Assembly (NCBI RefSeq): GCF_900108405.1
Contig: NZ_FNXG01000002.1
Location: forward strand, 744,001 to 808,000
DNA from: Paracoccus alkenifer
Lineage (GTDB): Bacteria; Pseudomonadota; Alphaproteobacteria; Rhodobacterales; Rhodobacteraceae
Length of the DNA stretch: 64,000 bases
Reading direction: 5' to 3'
Position 1 is the stretch's first letter; every line of letters starts with the position of its first letter. Below, piece after piece: positions 25,689-39,705 of this stretch. Position numbers and translations under genes: made by a program. Under the pieces are notes generated by a model. The model searched no databases, was not told where the DNA came from, and saw only the letters and a program-made list of their open reading frames with translations.

Positions 25689-25905
25689 CCCGCGCACCCG
25701 GCTGGACGGCTGGGGGGGCAGCGATGCAGGGCGCGGGCCGTGGTCCGCGCCTTTTTGCATTGGCGCGGCCCGGTGCGGCCGCGGGTCACGACTGCGCCAT
25801 CCGCAGCCGTCCCGGGCGCCATGCGGCTTGCGGGTGGCGGCCGGACTGACCTAGCCTCGGGCAGACGGCGAATGCGGCCGGCAGGGATCAACAAGGCGGG
25901 AACAC

Positions 25906-27804
25906 ATGGTCGCGACACGGGATTTTCAGTCGGCAATCCGTTTCGGGGCAAGGGTCGCGGCGCTGCTGGCAATGGGCGCGGCGGCGGCGCTGGCGCAGGA
26001 TGCGGCGGCGCAGGGCGGGGGCGAGACCATCACCTCGCACGGCGTCGGCACCTTTGACGAGCTGCGCCTGCCCGCCGATTTTCCGCATCTGGCCTATGTG
26101 AACCCCGACGCCCCCAAGGGCGGCGAGATCAGCGAATGGCAAGCCGGCGGCTTTGACAGCTACAACCCGTTTACGGTCAAGGGGCGGGGCGCGGCCCTGT
26201 CCACCATCATGCTTGAGCGCCTGCTGGAAGGCACCGCGGACGAGATCGGCGCCGCCTATTGCCTGCTGTGCGAGACCGTCGAATACCCCGAAAGCCGCGA
26301 CTGGGCCATCTTTACCCTGCGCGAGGGGATAAGGTTTTCCGACGGCACGTCCATGACCTCGGACGACGTGCTGTTTTCCTATGAAACCTTGCGCGACAAG
26401 GGGTTGTCATCGTTTCGTGCAGTGCTTTCTCAGATCGTTGCCGATGCCGAAGTGCTGGACGAGCGCCGCATCCGCTTTAACTTTACCCCGGATTACCCGC
26501 GTCGCGACGTGATTCAGGCGGCAGGGGGGCTGCCGATATTCTCTCGTGCAGATTTCGAACAAAATCAGCGTGATATATCGAACAGTTCCAAACTGCCTTA
26601 TGTCGGATCAGGGCCGTATATGTTTGGGCGCGCCGACATGGGCCGCTCGGTCACCTGGGTGCGCAACCCCGATTACTGGGGCGCCGATCTGCCGATCAAC
26701 CGAGGCCGGCATAATTTCGACCGCATCCGCATCGAGTATTTCGGCGATTACGATTCGGCGTTCGAGGCGTTCAAGGCCGGCGAATACAGCTTTCGCAACG
26801 AGGCGTCCTCGATCCACTGGGCGACGCGCTATGATTTTCCCGCCTTTCGCAACGGCTGGGTCAGGAAAGAGGAACTGCACGACGGCAATATCGCCAACGG
26901 GCAGGCCTGGGCGATCAACCTGCGCCGGCCGCAGTTTCAGGATGTGCGGGTCCGTCAGGCGATCGGGCTGACCTTCAACTTTGAATGGTCGAACGCGACG
27001 CTGTTCTACGGGCTGTATGAGCGGGTGAAAAGCTTCTGGGATAACAGCGAGCTGGCGGCGACCGACCTGCCCGGCGCGGATGAGCTGGCGTTGCTTGAGC
27101 CCCTGCGCGCCGACCTGCCCGAGGCGGTTTTCACCGAACCCGCCGCGCTGCCCGCGGTCAGCGGCGAGCGTCAGCTTGACCGCGGCAACCTGCGCCGCGC
27201 CGCCGCGCTGCTGGACGAGGCCGGCTGGACCATCCCCGAAACCAGCCGCGACGGTATCCGCCGCAACGATCAGGGGCATCCGCTGCGGGTGCAGATCCTT
27301 AATGATTCCCAGACCTTCGACCGGGTTATTAATCCGTGGGTTGAAAACCTGCGCGCCCTTGGCGTCGATGCTCGCAACGAACGCGTGGACGACGCCCAGC
27401 TTGAGGACCGCAAGCGCAACCATGATTTCGACGTGATCACCGCGCATCTGGGGCAGGATCCCATCCCGGGCGCGGGGTTGCAGCAGTATTTCGGGTCGGC
27501 CTCGACCGGGGATGTGTTCAACGCCATGGGGCTGGAAAATCCGGCGGTGGACGCGCTGATCGCCCGGGTTGAATCGGCCTCGACGCAGGACGAGCTCACC
27601 ACCGGCGTCCATGCGCTGGACCGGGTGCTGCGGGCGCTGCATTTCTGGGTGCCGCAGTGGTTCAAGGGCAAGCACACCGTCGCCTATTGGGATATGTTCG
27701 GCCACCCAGACGAACTGCCCCCCTATGCCTTGGGCGAGCTTGATTTCTGGTGGTTCGACGCGGATAAGGCGGAAACGCTGAAAAAAGCCGGGGCGATCCG
27801 CTAA
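25906..27804 (+). CDS. yejA: Peptide ABC transporter substrate-binding protein (YejA family)
   Basis: A 632-residue SBP_bac_5 family protein with a signal peptide of about 36 residues ending near ALAQDAAAQ. Its length and the YejA-like motifs (DAPKGGEISEWQAGGFDSYNPF after an acidic lead) place it with YejA, which binds peptides including the antimicrobial peptide microcin C. It is followed at a 30-base gap by the permease and ATPase genes. One stretch (about 26400-26640) is clearly poorer in GC and uses different synonymous codons from the flanking coding sequence, as if exchanged by recombination. Confidence 0.92.
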   Translation: MVATRDFQSAIRFGARVAALLAMGAAAALAQDAAAQGGGETITSHGVGTFDELRLPADFPHLAYVNPDAPKGGEISEWQAGGFDSYNPFTVKGRGAALSTIMLERLLEGTADEIGAAYCLLCETVEYPESRDWAIFTLREGIRFSDGTSMTSDDVLFSYETLRDKGLSSFRAVLSQIVADAEVLDERRIRFNFTPDYPRRDVIQAAGGLPIFSRADFEQNQRDISNSSKLPYVGSGPYMFGRADMGRSVTWVRNPDYWGADLPINRGRHNFDRIRIEYFGDYDSAFEAFKAGEYSFRNEASSIHWATRYDFPAFRNGWVRKEELHDGNIANGQAWAINLRRPQFQDVRVRQAIGLTFNFEWSNATLFYGLYERVKSFWDNSELAATDLPGADELALLEPLRADLPEAVFTEPAALPAVSGERQLDRGNLRRAAALLDEAGWTIPETSRDGIRRNDQGHPLRVQILNDSQTFDRVINPWVENLRALGVDARNERVDDAQLEDRKRNHDFDVITAHLGQDPIPGAGLQQYFGSASTGDVFNAMGLENPAVDALIARVESASTQDELTTGVHALDRVLRALHFWVPQWFKGKHTVAYWDMFGHPDELPPYALGELDFWWFDADKAETLKKAGAIR

Positions 27805-27834
27805 CCGGCGGGGCACGGGGCGCAGGAACGACCG

Positions 27835-28914
27835 ATGGGCGCATATCTTCTGCGGCGGCTGCTGCTGATCGTTCCGACGCTGATCGGGATCATGCTGGTC
27901 AATTTCACCCTGACGCAATTCGTCCCCGGTGGCCCGATCGAACAGATCGTGGCCCGCGTGCAGGGCGAAGGCGACGTGTTTCGCAACATCTCTGGCGGCG
28001 GCGACGCCGGGCAGGGCACCGGCGGCTCGGAACGCTATGCCGGCGCGCAGGGCCTGCCGCCCGAATTCATCGCCGAACTGGAACGCGAATTCGGGTTCGA
28101 CAAGCCGCCGGTGCAGCGGTTCCTGTCGATGCTGGGCAACTACCTGCGCTTTGATTTCGGGCAAAGCTGGTTCCGCTCGATCTCGGTGGTGGATCTGGTG
28201 GTGGAAAAAATGCCGGTCTCGATCACGCTGGGGTTGTGGTCGACGCTGCTGGCCTATCTGATCTCGATCCCGCTGGGCATCCGCAAGGCGGTGCGCGACG
28301 GCACCAGCTTTGACACCTGGACCTCGACCGCGATCATCATCGGCTATGCGATCCCCGGGTTTCTGTTCGCGGTGCTGCTGATGGTGCTGTTTGCGGGCGG
28401 CAGCTACTGGCAGATCTTTCCGCTGCGCGGCCTGACCAGCGACAATTTTGCCGACCTGAGCCTGTGGGGCAAGGTCAAGGATTACCTCTGGCACATCACC
28501 CTGCCGGTGGCGGCCTCGACCATCTCCAGCTTTGCCACGCTGACCCTGCTGACCAAGAACAGCTTTCTGGACGAGATCAACAAGCAATATGTGATCACCG
28601 CCCGCGCCAAGGGGCTGACGGAAAGCCGGGTGCTTTACGGGCATGTGTTCCGCAACGCCATGCTGATCGTGATCGCCGGGTTTCCGTCGCTGTTCCTGGG
28701 GGTGTTCTTTGGCAGCTCGATCCTGATCGAGACGATCTTTTCGCTGGACGGCCTTGGCCGGCTGGGGTTCGAGGCTGCGGTGCAGCGCGATTATCCGGTG
28801 ATCTTCGGCACGCTCTACGTGTTCGGGCTGCTGGGGCTGCTGGTCGGGATCCTGTCGGACCTCACCTATGTGCTGGTCGACCCCCGCATCGACTTTGAAA
28901 GCCGCGCCGGATGA
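27835..28914 (+). CDS. yejB: Peptide ABC transporter permease (YejB family)
   Basis: A 359-residue permease with six membrane segments. The N terminus ([20 protein letters not shown]) and the insert of about 50 residues between the first two segments, carrying the acidic and glycine-rich stretch [15 protein letters not shown], are characteristic of YejB. The EAA loop for ATPase contact is near [20 protein letters not shown]. It overlaps the yejE start by four bases. It forms the import channel with YejE. Confidence 0.93.
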   Translation: MGAYLLRRLLLIVPTLIGIMLVNFTLTQFVPGGPIEQIVARVQGEGDVFRNISGGGDAGQGTGGSERYAGAQGLPPEFIAELEREFGFDKPPVQRFLSMLGNYLRFDFGQSWFRSISVVDLVVEKMPVSITLGLWSTLLAYLISIPLGIRKAVRDGTSFDTWTSTAIIIGYAIPGFLFAVLLMVLFAGGSYWQIFPLRGLTSDNFADLSLWGKVKDYLWHITLPVAASTISSFATLTLLTKNSFLDEINKQYVITARAKGLTESRVLYGHVFRNAMLIVIAGFPSLFLGVFFGSSILIETIFSLDGLGRLGFEAAVQRDYPVIFGTLYVFGLLGLLVGILSDLTYVLVDPRIDFESRAG

Positions 28915-30010
28915 AACTTTCCCCCCTCAACCAGCGCCGCTGGCGCAATTTCCGCCGCAATCGCCGCGCCTTCTGGTCGCTGCTGATCTTTGCGGCGCTG
29001 TTCGTGCTGTCGCTGCTGGCAGAAATCATCGCCAACGACCGCCCCATCGTCGCCAGCTACCGCGGAGAGCTGTATTTCCCCGCCTATCGCTTCTACCCGG
29101 AAACCACCTTCGGCGGCGATTTCCGGACCGAGGCGAATTACACCGACCCGTCCGTCGAATGCCTGATCGTGTCGGGCGGGCGCGAGGAATGCTGGGACGA
29201 ACCGCAGGCGACCATCGCGGCATCCCGCAGCGGCTTTGTCAACGGGCAGGAAATCCACCGCGGCTGGACGATCTGGCCGCCGATCCCCTATCACTACCGC
29301 ACCATCAACAATGTCGGCACCGCGCCTTCTTCCCCCGATGCCAGCCACTGGCTGGGCACCGATGACACCGCCCGCGATGTGACGGCGCGGGTGATCTACG
29401 GGTTCCGCCTTTCGATCCTGTTCACGCTGATCGTGACGGCGGTTGCCTCGGTGCTCGGCATCGCGGCGGGGGCGGTGCAGGGGTATTTCGGCGGCCGCAC
29501 CGATCTGGTGTTCCAGCGTTTGCTGGAAATCTGGGGCTCAACGCCCTCACTTTACGTCATCATCATCCTGTTCGCGATTCTCGGGCGCAGCTTCTGGCTG
29601 CTGGTGTTCGTCTCGATCCTGTTCGGCTGGCCGGCGCTGGTCGGCGTGGTCCGGGCCGAGTTCCTGCGCGCGCGCAATTTCGAGTATGTCCGCGCCGCCC
29701 GGGCGCTGGGGGTGCGCGATCGCACCATCATGTTCCGCCATATCCTGCCCAACGCCATGGTCGCCACGCTGACCATGCTGCCGTTCGTGGTCACGGGCAC
29801 GATCTCCAGCCTTGCCGCGCTGGATTACCTCGGCTACGGGCTGCCGGCCTCGGCGCCCTCGCTTGGCGAACTCGCGTTGCAGGCGAAGCAGAACCTTCAG
29901 GCACCGTGGCTGGGCTTTGCTGCCTTCTTTACCTTTGCCATCATGCTGTCGCTGCTGGTGTTCATCTTTGAGGGCATCCGCGACGCTTTTGATCCCCGAA
30001 AGACCTTCCG

Positions 30011-30014
<4 letters not shown>
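28911..30014 (+). CDS. yejE: Peptide ABC transporter permease (YejE family)
   Basis: A 367-residue permease with a membrane helix near residues 25-42, then a periplasmic region of about 110 residues rich in aromatic residues ([11 protein letters not shown]), followed by the usual transport segments and an EAA loop ([20 protein letters not shown]). This layout is specific to YejE. The ATG overlaps the yejB stop, and the stop overlaps the yejF start. Its last exon-like stretch ends in [11 protein letters not shown], normal for the family, so the gene is complete. Confidence 0.93.
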
Positions 30015-31728
<1,714 letters not shown>

Positions 31729-31732
<4 letters not shown>

Positions 31733-32943
31733 AGATCCTGTTCGTCCACCAGAATTTTCCCGGCCAGTTCCCGCACCTCGCCCCGGCGCTGTCGGCGCGC
31801 GGGCATCAGGTGCTGGCCCTGACCGATGCGGAAAATACCCGCCCCTCGCCGGTGCGGGTGGTGAAATACGCAAGCCCCGCGGCCGTGCCGGGCGGCCATC
31901 CGCTGGGCCGCGCCTATTGCGATATGGCGCAGCGCGGCTGGCAAGCAGCACGGGCCGCGCGCGCCCTGCGCGACCGCCACGGCTACCGCCCCGACGTGAT
32001 CCTTGGCCATTCCGGCTGGGGCGAGACGCTGTTTCTGCGCGAGATCTGGCCCGACGCCAGGCTGCTGGTCTATGCCGAGCTGATGTATCGCACTCGCGGG
32101 CAGGATGTGGGTTTCGACCCCGAGGTGGTGCCCGATACCGATCAGGCCCGTATTCGCACCGTGGCGCGTTCAGCGCATCTGATTCAGGGGTTGGTGCAGG
32201 CCGACGCCGGGCTGACACCCACCCGCTATCAGGCCGACAGTTTCCCGCCCGAACTGCGCGCCAAGCTGACCGTGATCCACGACGGCATCGACACCGCCCG
32301 GGTCCGCCCCGATCCCGCCGCGACCCTGACCCTGCCGGGGGGAAAGATGCTGCGGGCGGGGGACGAGGTGCTGTCCTATGTCTCGCGCTCGCTGGAACCT
32401 TACCGCGGGTTTCACACGCTGATGCGGGCGTTGCCGCGGGTGCTGGCGGCGCGGCCGCGCGCGCAGGTGGTGCTGGTCGGGGCCGAGGGCACCAGCTACG
32501 GGGCCAAGCCCCGCGACGCCGAAAGCTGGAAACAGAAGCTGCTGGCCGAGCTTGGCGACCGCCTGCCGCTGGACCGCGTGCATTTCCTGGGCCGGGTGGC
32601 TTACGCGGATTATCTGTCCCTGCTGCAACTTACGCGGGTGCATTGCTATCTGACCTATCCCTTTGTCCTTAGCTGGTCGCTGACCGAGGCGATGGCGGCG
32701 GGCTGTCAGATCGTCGCCTCGGACACCGAGCCGGTGCGCGAGCTGATCCGCGACGGCGAGCAGGGCCGGCTGGTGCCGTTTCACGACCGCGAGGCGCTGG
32801 AGGCGGCGCTGATCTGCGCGCTCAGCGGCGACCCCGCGGCCGCCCGGCTGGGGGCGGCGGCGCGGCAGGCGATCCTAGACGGCTATGACCTGCATCGCCA
32901 CAGCCTGCCCCGGCAGATCGCCTGGGTAGAGAGCTTCGGCTAG
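31729..32943 (+). CDS. Glycosyltransferase (GT4-like), group 1
   Basis: A 404-residue GT-B fold protein with a C-terminal glycosyltransferase group 1 domain. Visible signs are the N-terminal strand KILFVHQNFPGQFPHLAP, the inter-domain SYVSRSLEPYRGF and the acidic nucleotide-sugar pocket with FVLSWSLTEAMAAGCQIVASDT. It transfers a sugar from a nucleotide donor to a glycan or lipid acceptor; neither is known. Its start overlaps the yejF stop, so it is probably cotranscribed with the peptide transporter, a link with no obvious meaning. Confidence 0.88.
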
Positions 32944-32950
32944 TATCGGG

Positions 32951-33010
32951 ACAGGAAAGGGGCGCTGCCCCTCGCGCCTGCGGCGCTCACCCCGGGATAT
33001 TTGGATGATG
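32951..33010 (-). repeat. AAATATCC-type repeat with hairpin, between glycosyltransferase and gyrA
   Basis: Copy 2, read on the minus strand as CTTCATCATC-CAAATATCCCGGGG followed by GC-rich arms. The hairpin AGGGGC-GCT-GCCCCT at 32958-32972 sits 14 bases after the glycosyltransferase stop and can end transcription from the left; gyrA arrives from the right. Confidence 0.75.
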
Positions 33011-33068
33011 AAGAACCGGGCTGCGCCGGGCCACGCGGATCGGGAGTCCGGCCGAAGTGCTGGCAGGG

Positions 33069-33088
33069 CCGGCGGTGTGGGCCGCCGG
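33069..33088 (-). terminator. Hairpin downstream of gyrA
   Basis: Arms CCGGCGG and CCGCCGG around a six-base loop, eight bases beyond the gyrA stop on the minus strand. There is no T-run, so the stem probably stabilises or weakly terminates the transcript. Confidence 0.5.
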
Positions 33089-33095
33089 CGCTGTC

Positions 33096-35909
<2,814 letters not shown>

Positions 35910-35966
35910 GGACCTGTATCACCCACCGCTAGTGGGTTCAACGGCGACCGACGCCGGCGGCAGGTC

Positions 35967-36467
35967 TCAGCGTGCCGAGCGGCGCAGCGACAGCGCCCAC
36001 AGCCCGGCCAGCAGCGCCGACAGGATCGCGTTCCACGCCGCCATCGACAGGCCCAGAAACACCCAGGCGGGCTGGTCGCAGCGCACCACCTGCGCGCCGC
36101 GGATGCGCGATAGCAGCTCTTCGGTCGACACCGCGCCCAGATCGCCCAAGCCGCCCGAACAGGCGGCGGGACCGGCCCACCAGCCCTGCTCGACCCCGGT
36201 GTGATAGGCGGCGAATGCAACCGCCAGCAGCGCCGCGATCAGCCCCAGCGCCGCCAGCGCCCGGCGAAACCCCAGCGCCGCGATCGCCACGGCCAGCACC
36301 GCCGCTGCCGCATGGGGCCAGCGTTGCAGGATGCACAGCTCGCAAGGCGCAAACCCCAGCGCCTGAAAGAACAGCGCCCCGGCCAGCAGCGCGGCCGAAC
36401 CCCCGCCCGCCGCGACGGCCAGCATCCGGGGCGAGGGGGCGCCGAGCGGCTCGGACATCATGCGCAT
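35967..36467 (-). CDS. dsbB: Disulfide bond formation protein DsbB family
   Basis: A 166-residue membrane protein with four hydrophobic segments. The first periplasmic loop has the redox pair C42-C45 (PCELCILQRWPH) and the second has C103 and C130, the four cysteines needed to oxidise DsbA and pass electrons to quinone. The start at 36467 keeps a short lead before the first helix; other ATG codons lie two and three codons on. It is encoded 17 bases after the DedA gene in the same direction, so the two envelope proteins may be cotranscribed. Confidence 0.9.
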   Translation of the reverse strand: MRMMSEPLGAPSPRMLAVAAGGGSAALLAGALFFQALGFAPCELCILQRWPHAAAAVLAVAIAALGFRRALAALGLIAALLAVAFAAYHTGVEQGWWAGPAACSGGLGDLGAVSTEELLSRIRGAQVVRCDQPAWVFLGLSMAAWNAILSALLAGLWALSLRRSAR

Positions 36468-36484
36468 GGAATCACCGAAAGATT

Positions 36485-37081
36485 TCAATGAGGCCGCCAA
36501 GTGGCCACGCGGTAGATGTACACGAGAACCACGGTGACGACGACGATCTTCGACAGCGGGTCGATCACTTCCTCGACAAGATGGAAATTCGCCTGCAACA
36601 CCAGCCCCGACAGGGTCAGAACCAGCGTCCACAGCAGGCTGCCCAGCACGGTAAAGGCAAAAAACCGCCACAGGCTCATCCGCGCGATCCCCGCGGGAAC
36701 CGAAATCAGCGTGCGAACCGCCGGAATCATCCGCCCCAGAAACACCGCCGCACCGCCGCGCCGGTCGAACCACGCCTGCGCCATGTCGATGTCGCCGGGC
36801 GACAGCGTCATCAGCCGCCCGTGACGCGCAGCCCAGCGTTTCAGCCGCGCGGCCCCGATCCACCAGCCGATCACGAACCACGCGCTGGTGCCCACGACCG
36901 AACCCAGCGTGCCGGCGATTACCGTCGGCAGCAGCGACAGCTTGCCGCTGGCCGCCAGATACCCCGCCAGCGGCATGATCACCTCGGACGGGATCGGCGG
37001 GAACAGATGCTCGGCGACCATCAGCAGGAAGATGCCGGAATAACCCCAGCTCTCGATTACAGAAAGCACCCAGTCGAACAT
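36485..37081 (-). CDS. DedA family membrane protein
   Basis: A 198-residue protein of the DedA/SNARE-associated family with five or six membrane segments. It has the conserved GRMIPAVRTLISVPAG stretch and an acidic start (VAEHLFPPIPSEV). DedA proteins help flip undecaprenyl phosphate or phospholipids and support membrane potential. The ATG at 37081 is chosen because AAGGG lies nine bases upstream; an ATG at 37090 would leave no room for a ribosome site. Confidence 0.9.
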   Translation of the reverse strand: MFDWVLSVIESWGYSGIFLLMVAEHLFPPIPSEVIMPLAGYLAASGKLSLLPTVIAGTLGSVVGTSAWFVIGWWIGAARLKRWAARHGRLMTLSPGDIDMAQAWFDRRGGAAVFLGRMIPAVRTLISVPAGIARMSLWRFFAFTVLGSLLWTLVLTLSGLVLQANFHLVEEVIDPLSKIVVVTVVLVYIYRVATWRPH

Positions 37082-37158
37082 CGCGCCCATCCCTTGCCGT
37101 GAACGCGCCCCATGCCACAGCACAGGTCGCATTCCAAGCAACCCGCCTTCCGCAGGGC

Positions 37159-37222
37159 CCATCTTCTGTCTGGAAATATCCCGCGGGGGTCCGGGGGCGC
37201 GAAGCCCCCGGTTGCGGCCGGG
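37159..37222 (+). repeat. AAATATCC-type repeat between the DedA and metallopeptidase genes
   Basis: Copy 3 lies between divergent genes: CATCTTCTGTCTG-GAAATATCCCGC, then GGGGGTCCGGGGGC and GCCCCCGG, forming a GC-rich stem. It lies 80 bases upstream of the metallopeptidase start and so is not simply a terminator. Confidence 0.8.
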
Positions 37223-37305
37223 CCACGGAACCCCGCGCCGTCCGGGGCTGTTGCCCTGCCAGGCGCGGCGATACATTCTCGACCTGCCAACAGAAAGGAC
37301 CGACC

Positions 37306-38151
37306 ATGGAATGGAAAGGCCGTCGCGGCAGCCGCAACATCGAGGATCGCCGCGGCATCGGCTCTGCCGGCGCGGGCGGCATGGGCGTCGTGGGGATGCT
37401 GGCGGTGCTGGCGGTGGGGTATTTCTTCGGCATCGACATCTCGCCGCTGGTGGGGGGCCTGTCCGAACCCCAGCAGACCGCCCCCCGCCAGCTCACCGCC
37501 GAGGAACGCGAGATCGGGCAGTTCGTCTCGGTCGTGCTGGCCGACACCGAGGAAATCTGGGCCGAGGTGCTGGCCACGCAGGCCGGCATGGATTACCGCG
37601 AACCCAGCCTCGTGCTGTTTTCCGGCGCGGTGCAATCGGCCTGCGGGGGCGCGTCCTCGGCGATGGGGCCGTTCTATTGCCCGGGCGACCGCAAGGTGTA
37701 TCTGGACACCGATTTCTTCCGGGTGATGCAGCGGCAGATGGGGGCGGGGGGCGATTTCGCCTATGCCTATGTGATCGCGCATGAAATCGGCCACCATGTG
37801 CAGAACCTGCTGGGGGTGCTGCCGCAGGTGAACCGGGCGCGGGCGCAGGCGGGGCAGGCGGAATCGAATCGCCTGTCGGTCCTGACCGAGTTGCAGGCCG
37901 ACTGTTTCGCCGGGATCTGGGCGCGCCACGCCGCCGACCGTTTCGGCAGCATCCAGCCCGGCGACGTGGATGATGCCGTCAACGCCGCCCGCGCCGTCGG
38001 CGACGACATCCTGATGGAGAAATCCGGCCGCGCGCCGATGCCCGACAGCTTTACCCACGGCTCGGCCGCCGACCGCAGCGCCTGGCTGATGCGGGGGATG
38101 CGCTCGGGGCAGATCGACGATTGCGACACCTTTGCCGCAGCCGGGCGCTGA
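37306..38151 (+). CDS. ypfJ: Membrane-anchored neutral zinc metallopeptidase (YpfJ family)
   Basis: A 281-residue protein with one membrane segment (residues about 24-41) and a large periplasmic domain holding the zinc motif HEIGHH at 159-164. A later ELQADCFAG provides the third ligand in this family. The cysteine pair in SACGGASSAMGPFYCPGD probably forms a disulfide. The ATG at 37306 with GAAAGGAC upstream fits the typical MEWKGRRGSRNIEDRRG start; the longer frame runs back through a repeat. Substrate and role are unknown. Confidence 0.9.
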   Translation: MEWKGRRGSRNIEDRRGIGSAGAGGMGVVGMLAVLAVGYFFGIDISPLVGGLSEPQQTAPRQLTAEEREIGQFVSVVLADTEEIWAEVLATQAGMDYREPSLVLFSGAVQSACGGASSAMGPFYCPGDRKVYLDTDFFRVMQRQMGAGGDFAYAYVIAHEIGHHVQNLLGVLPQVNRARAQAGQAESNRLSVLTELQADCFAGIWARHAADRFGSIQPGDVDDAVNAARAVGDDILMEKSGRAPMPDSFTHGSAADRSAWLMRGMRSGQIDDCDTFAAAGR

Positions 38152-38169
38152 GGGCAGCCGCCGCGCCCC

Positions 38170-38361
38170 TTACGGCATCTGCACCCGGGGCAGGCGGCGC
38201 GGGCGGTCCTGCGTGGCCCATTCGGGAACCCAGCCCATCCACTCGATCGTGCCCAGAGCCACTACCAGCGCCCCGACGATCACCACCAGCCACACCCGCC
38301 CGGCCGGGGGCGGGTTGCGCACCCAGCGCGACATGCGCAGCAGCCAGATCATGTTGTTCAT
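38170..38361 (-). CDS. Small single-span membrane protein
   Basis: A 63-residue protein with a basic N terminus (MSRWVRNPPPAGR) and one hydrophobic segment (VWLVVIVGALVVALGTIEW), followed by a short tail. It stands on the minus strand between the metallopeptidase and the RatA-like gene. The composition and clear helix suggest a real gene. No function is recognised. Confidence 0.6.
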   Translation of the reverse strand: MNNMIWLLRMSRWVRNPPPAGRVWLVVIVGALVVALGTIEWMGWVPEWATQDRPRRLPRVQMP

Positions 38362-38411
38362 CGCGCGCGACCTCTGCTAGACGGGGGCGGTCGCAAGCAA
38401 AGGACCAGCCC

Positions 38412-38999
38412 TTGCCCAACCACGCCGAAACCCGTGTGCTGCCCCATACTGCGCAGCAGATGTATGATCTTGTGGCGGATGTGGAAAGCTACCCGGAATT
38501 TCTGCCGTGGAACGCGGCGGCGCGCATCCGCTCGCGCAGCCCCGGCCCCGACGGCTCCGAGGTGATCGAGGCCGATCTGGTCATCAGCTTCAAGGTGTTC
38601 CGCGAACGCTTCGGCAGCCGCGTGACGCTGTTTCCTGCCGAACAGCGTATCGACACGCAATATCTCGACGGCCCGTTCAGCCATCTGCACAGCGGCTGGC
38701 AGTTCACCGACCGGCCCGAGGGCGGCTGCGAGGTGCGTTTCTTCGTCGATTTCGAATTCCGCAACGCCATCCTGCGCAAGGTGATCGGGGTGGTGTTCGT
38801 CGAAGCGATGCACCGCATCGTCCGCGCCTTTGAAGACCGGGCCCGCGCGCTTTACGGCAGCGGCGGCCAAGGCGGGGGCGGCCAAGGCGGGGGCGGCCAA
38901 GGCAGAGGCGGCCAAGGCACTGGCGGCCAAGGCAGCAGCCATCACGGCAGCGGCGGCGGGCGCAGCGACGGGTCGGCCGCCGATTCCCACAGCGCGTAA
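38412..38999 (+). CDS. RatA/Coq10-like SRPBCC protein with a glycine-rich repeat tail
   Basis: A 195-residue protein. Residues 1 to about 150 match the Coq10/RatA family, which binds ubiquinone or, in E. coli RatA, inhibits ribosome association (motifs LVADVESYPEFLPW and FRNAILRKVIGVVFVEAMHRIV). A TTG at 38412 with AAGGA seven bases upstream is the best start; no in-frame ATG fits. After the normal end comes a tail of about 45 residues made by five 15-base tandem repeats encoding Gly-Gly-Gln-Gly-X, ending in a serine-rich stretch. Its last 58 bases overlap the convergent sulfotransferase gene. Confidence 0.85.
   Translation: MPNHAETRVLPHTAQQMYDLVADVESYPEFLPWNAAARIRSRSPGPDGSEVIEADLVISFKVFRERFGSRVTLFPAEQRIDTQYLDGPFSHLHSGWQFTDRPEGGCEVRFFVDFEFRNAILRKVIGVVFVEAMHRIVRAFEDRARALYGSGGQGGGGQGGGGQGRGGQGTGGQGSSHHGSGGGRSDGSAADSHSA
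38862..38936 (+). repeat. Five 15-base tandem repeats in the RatA-like gene
   Basis: Five copies of a 15-base unit: GGCGGCCAAGGC is constant and the last three bases vary (GGG, GGG, AGA, ACT, AGC). Fifteen is a multiple of three, so copy number can change without breaking the frame; each unit adds five residues. Confidence 0.9.
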
Positions 39000-39565
39000 T
39001 CCTCGGCCAGCGCCTCGCGCAGCCGCGCCCTTGTTGCGGGCGACAGGCTCAGGTCGGCCTTGGGCGAGACATTGACCCGCCGCGGCGCCAGCTTGCAGTC
39101 CAGCGCGGTTTCGAAATAGCGCAGCAGATCGTCCATCCGCTCATACTGGAACAGCATGTCGGGGCCGCGCTTGCCCGGTGCGGGGGCGATGAACCCCGAC
39201 TGCCGCCCCAGCGCCGCATAGGGCGGGCGTTCGTCCGACAGGTAATCCTGCACAAAGCCCTCGAAACTGATGCCGATGGTGCTGTTTGGCTTGCCCAGCG
39301 TCTGCGGGCGCTGGCGATAGCGATACCAGCTGCCCAGCCATGAAATCGGCTCACGCAGGACCGCCGCCACCCGGAACCGCGGGCCGGGGATATTGGCCAG
39401 CAGCGGCTGGATGCGCAGGTTGAACTGGCTCATGGTCAGGTGCTTGATCTCGGGGCGGGCGCGCAGCACGATCTCGGCCCGCGGCGCCAGCGCGCCCTCA
39501 AGCGCGGTGGTCCCGGTCTTGGGCACCGACAGCAGCACCAGCCTTGGCGCGACGAACCCCAGCAT
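38942..39565 (-). CDS. Sulfotransferase family protein
   Basis: A 207-residue protein with the 5'-phosphosulfate loop of sulfotransferases near the start (SVPKTGTTALEGALAP) and a second motif (VLREPISWLGSWYRYR) in the position of the 3'-phosphate-binding strand. It should transfer sulfate from PAPS to an unknown hydroxyl or amino group, possibly of a surface glycan. At 207 residues it is near the small end of the family. Start at 39565 puts the loop at the usual distance. Its end overlaps the convergent RatA-like gene by 58 bases. Confidence 0.8.
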   Translation of the reverse strand: MLGFVAPRLVLLSVPKTGTTALEGALAPRAEIVLRARPEIKHLTMSQFNLRIQPLLANIPGPRFRVAAVLREPISWLGSWYRYRQRPQTLGKPNSTIGISFEGFVQDYLSDERPPYAALGRQSGFIAPAPGKRGPDMLFQYERMDDLLRYFETALDCKLAPRRVNVSPKADLSLSPATRARLREALAEDYALWESAADPSLRPPPLP

Positions 39566-39705
39566 GACAGCAGCCTTTCCCAGTTCTCGGGGCGGTATCC
39601 CCGCGCGGGCGCGGCTTGGCAAGCCTTGGCCGCGCGCGGCGCTGGACCTTGGCGGGAGGGCGTGGCAGTCCAGAGCCAGCCAGACGCCAGCAGGGAATTG
39701 CCGCC

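Noticed and set aside
35967..37589. A 540-residue reading ending in DsbB
   Set aside because: Only the last 166 residues resemble a protein; the rest is out of frame over the DedA gene and a repeat.
38862..38936. A short CRISPR-like array
   Set aside because: The units are contiguous 15-base repeats without spacers, inside an open reading frame.
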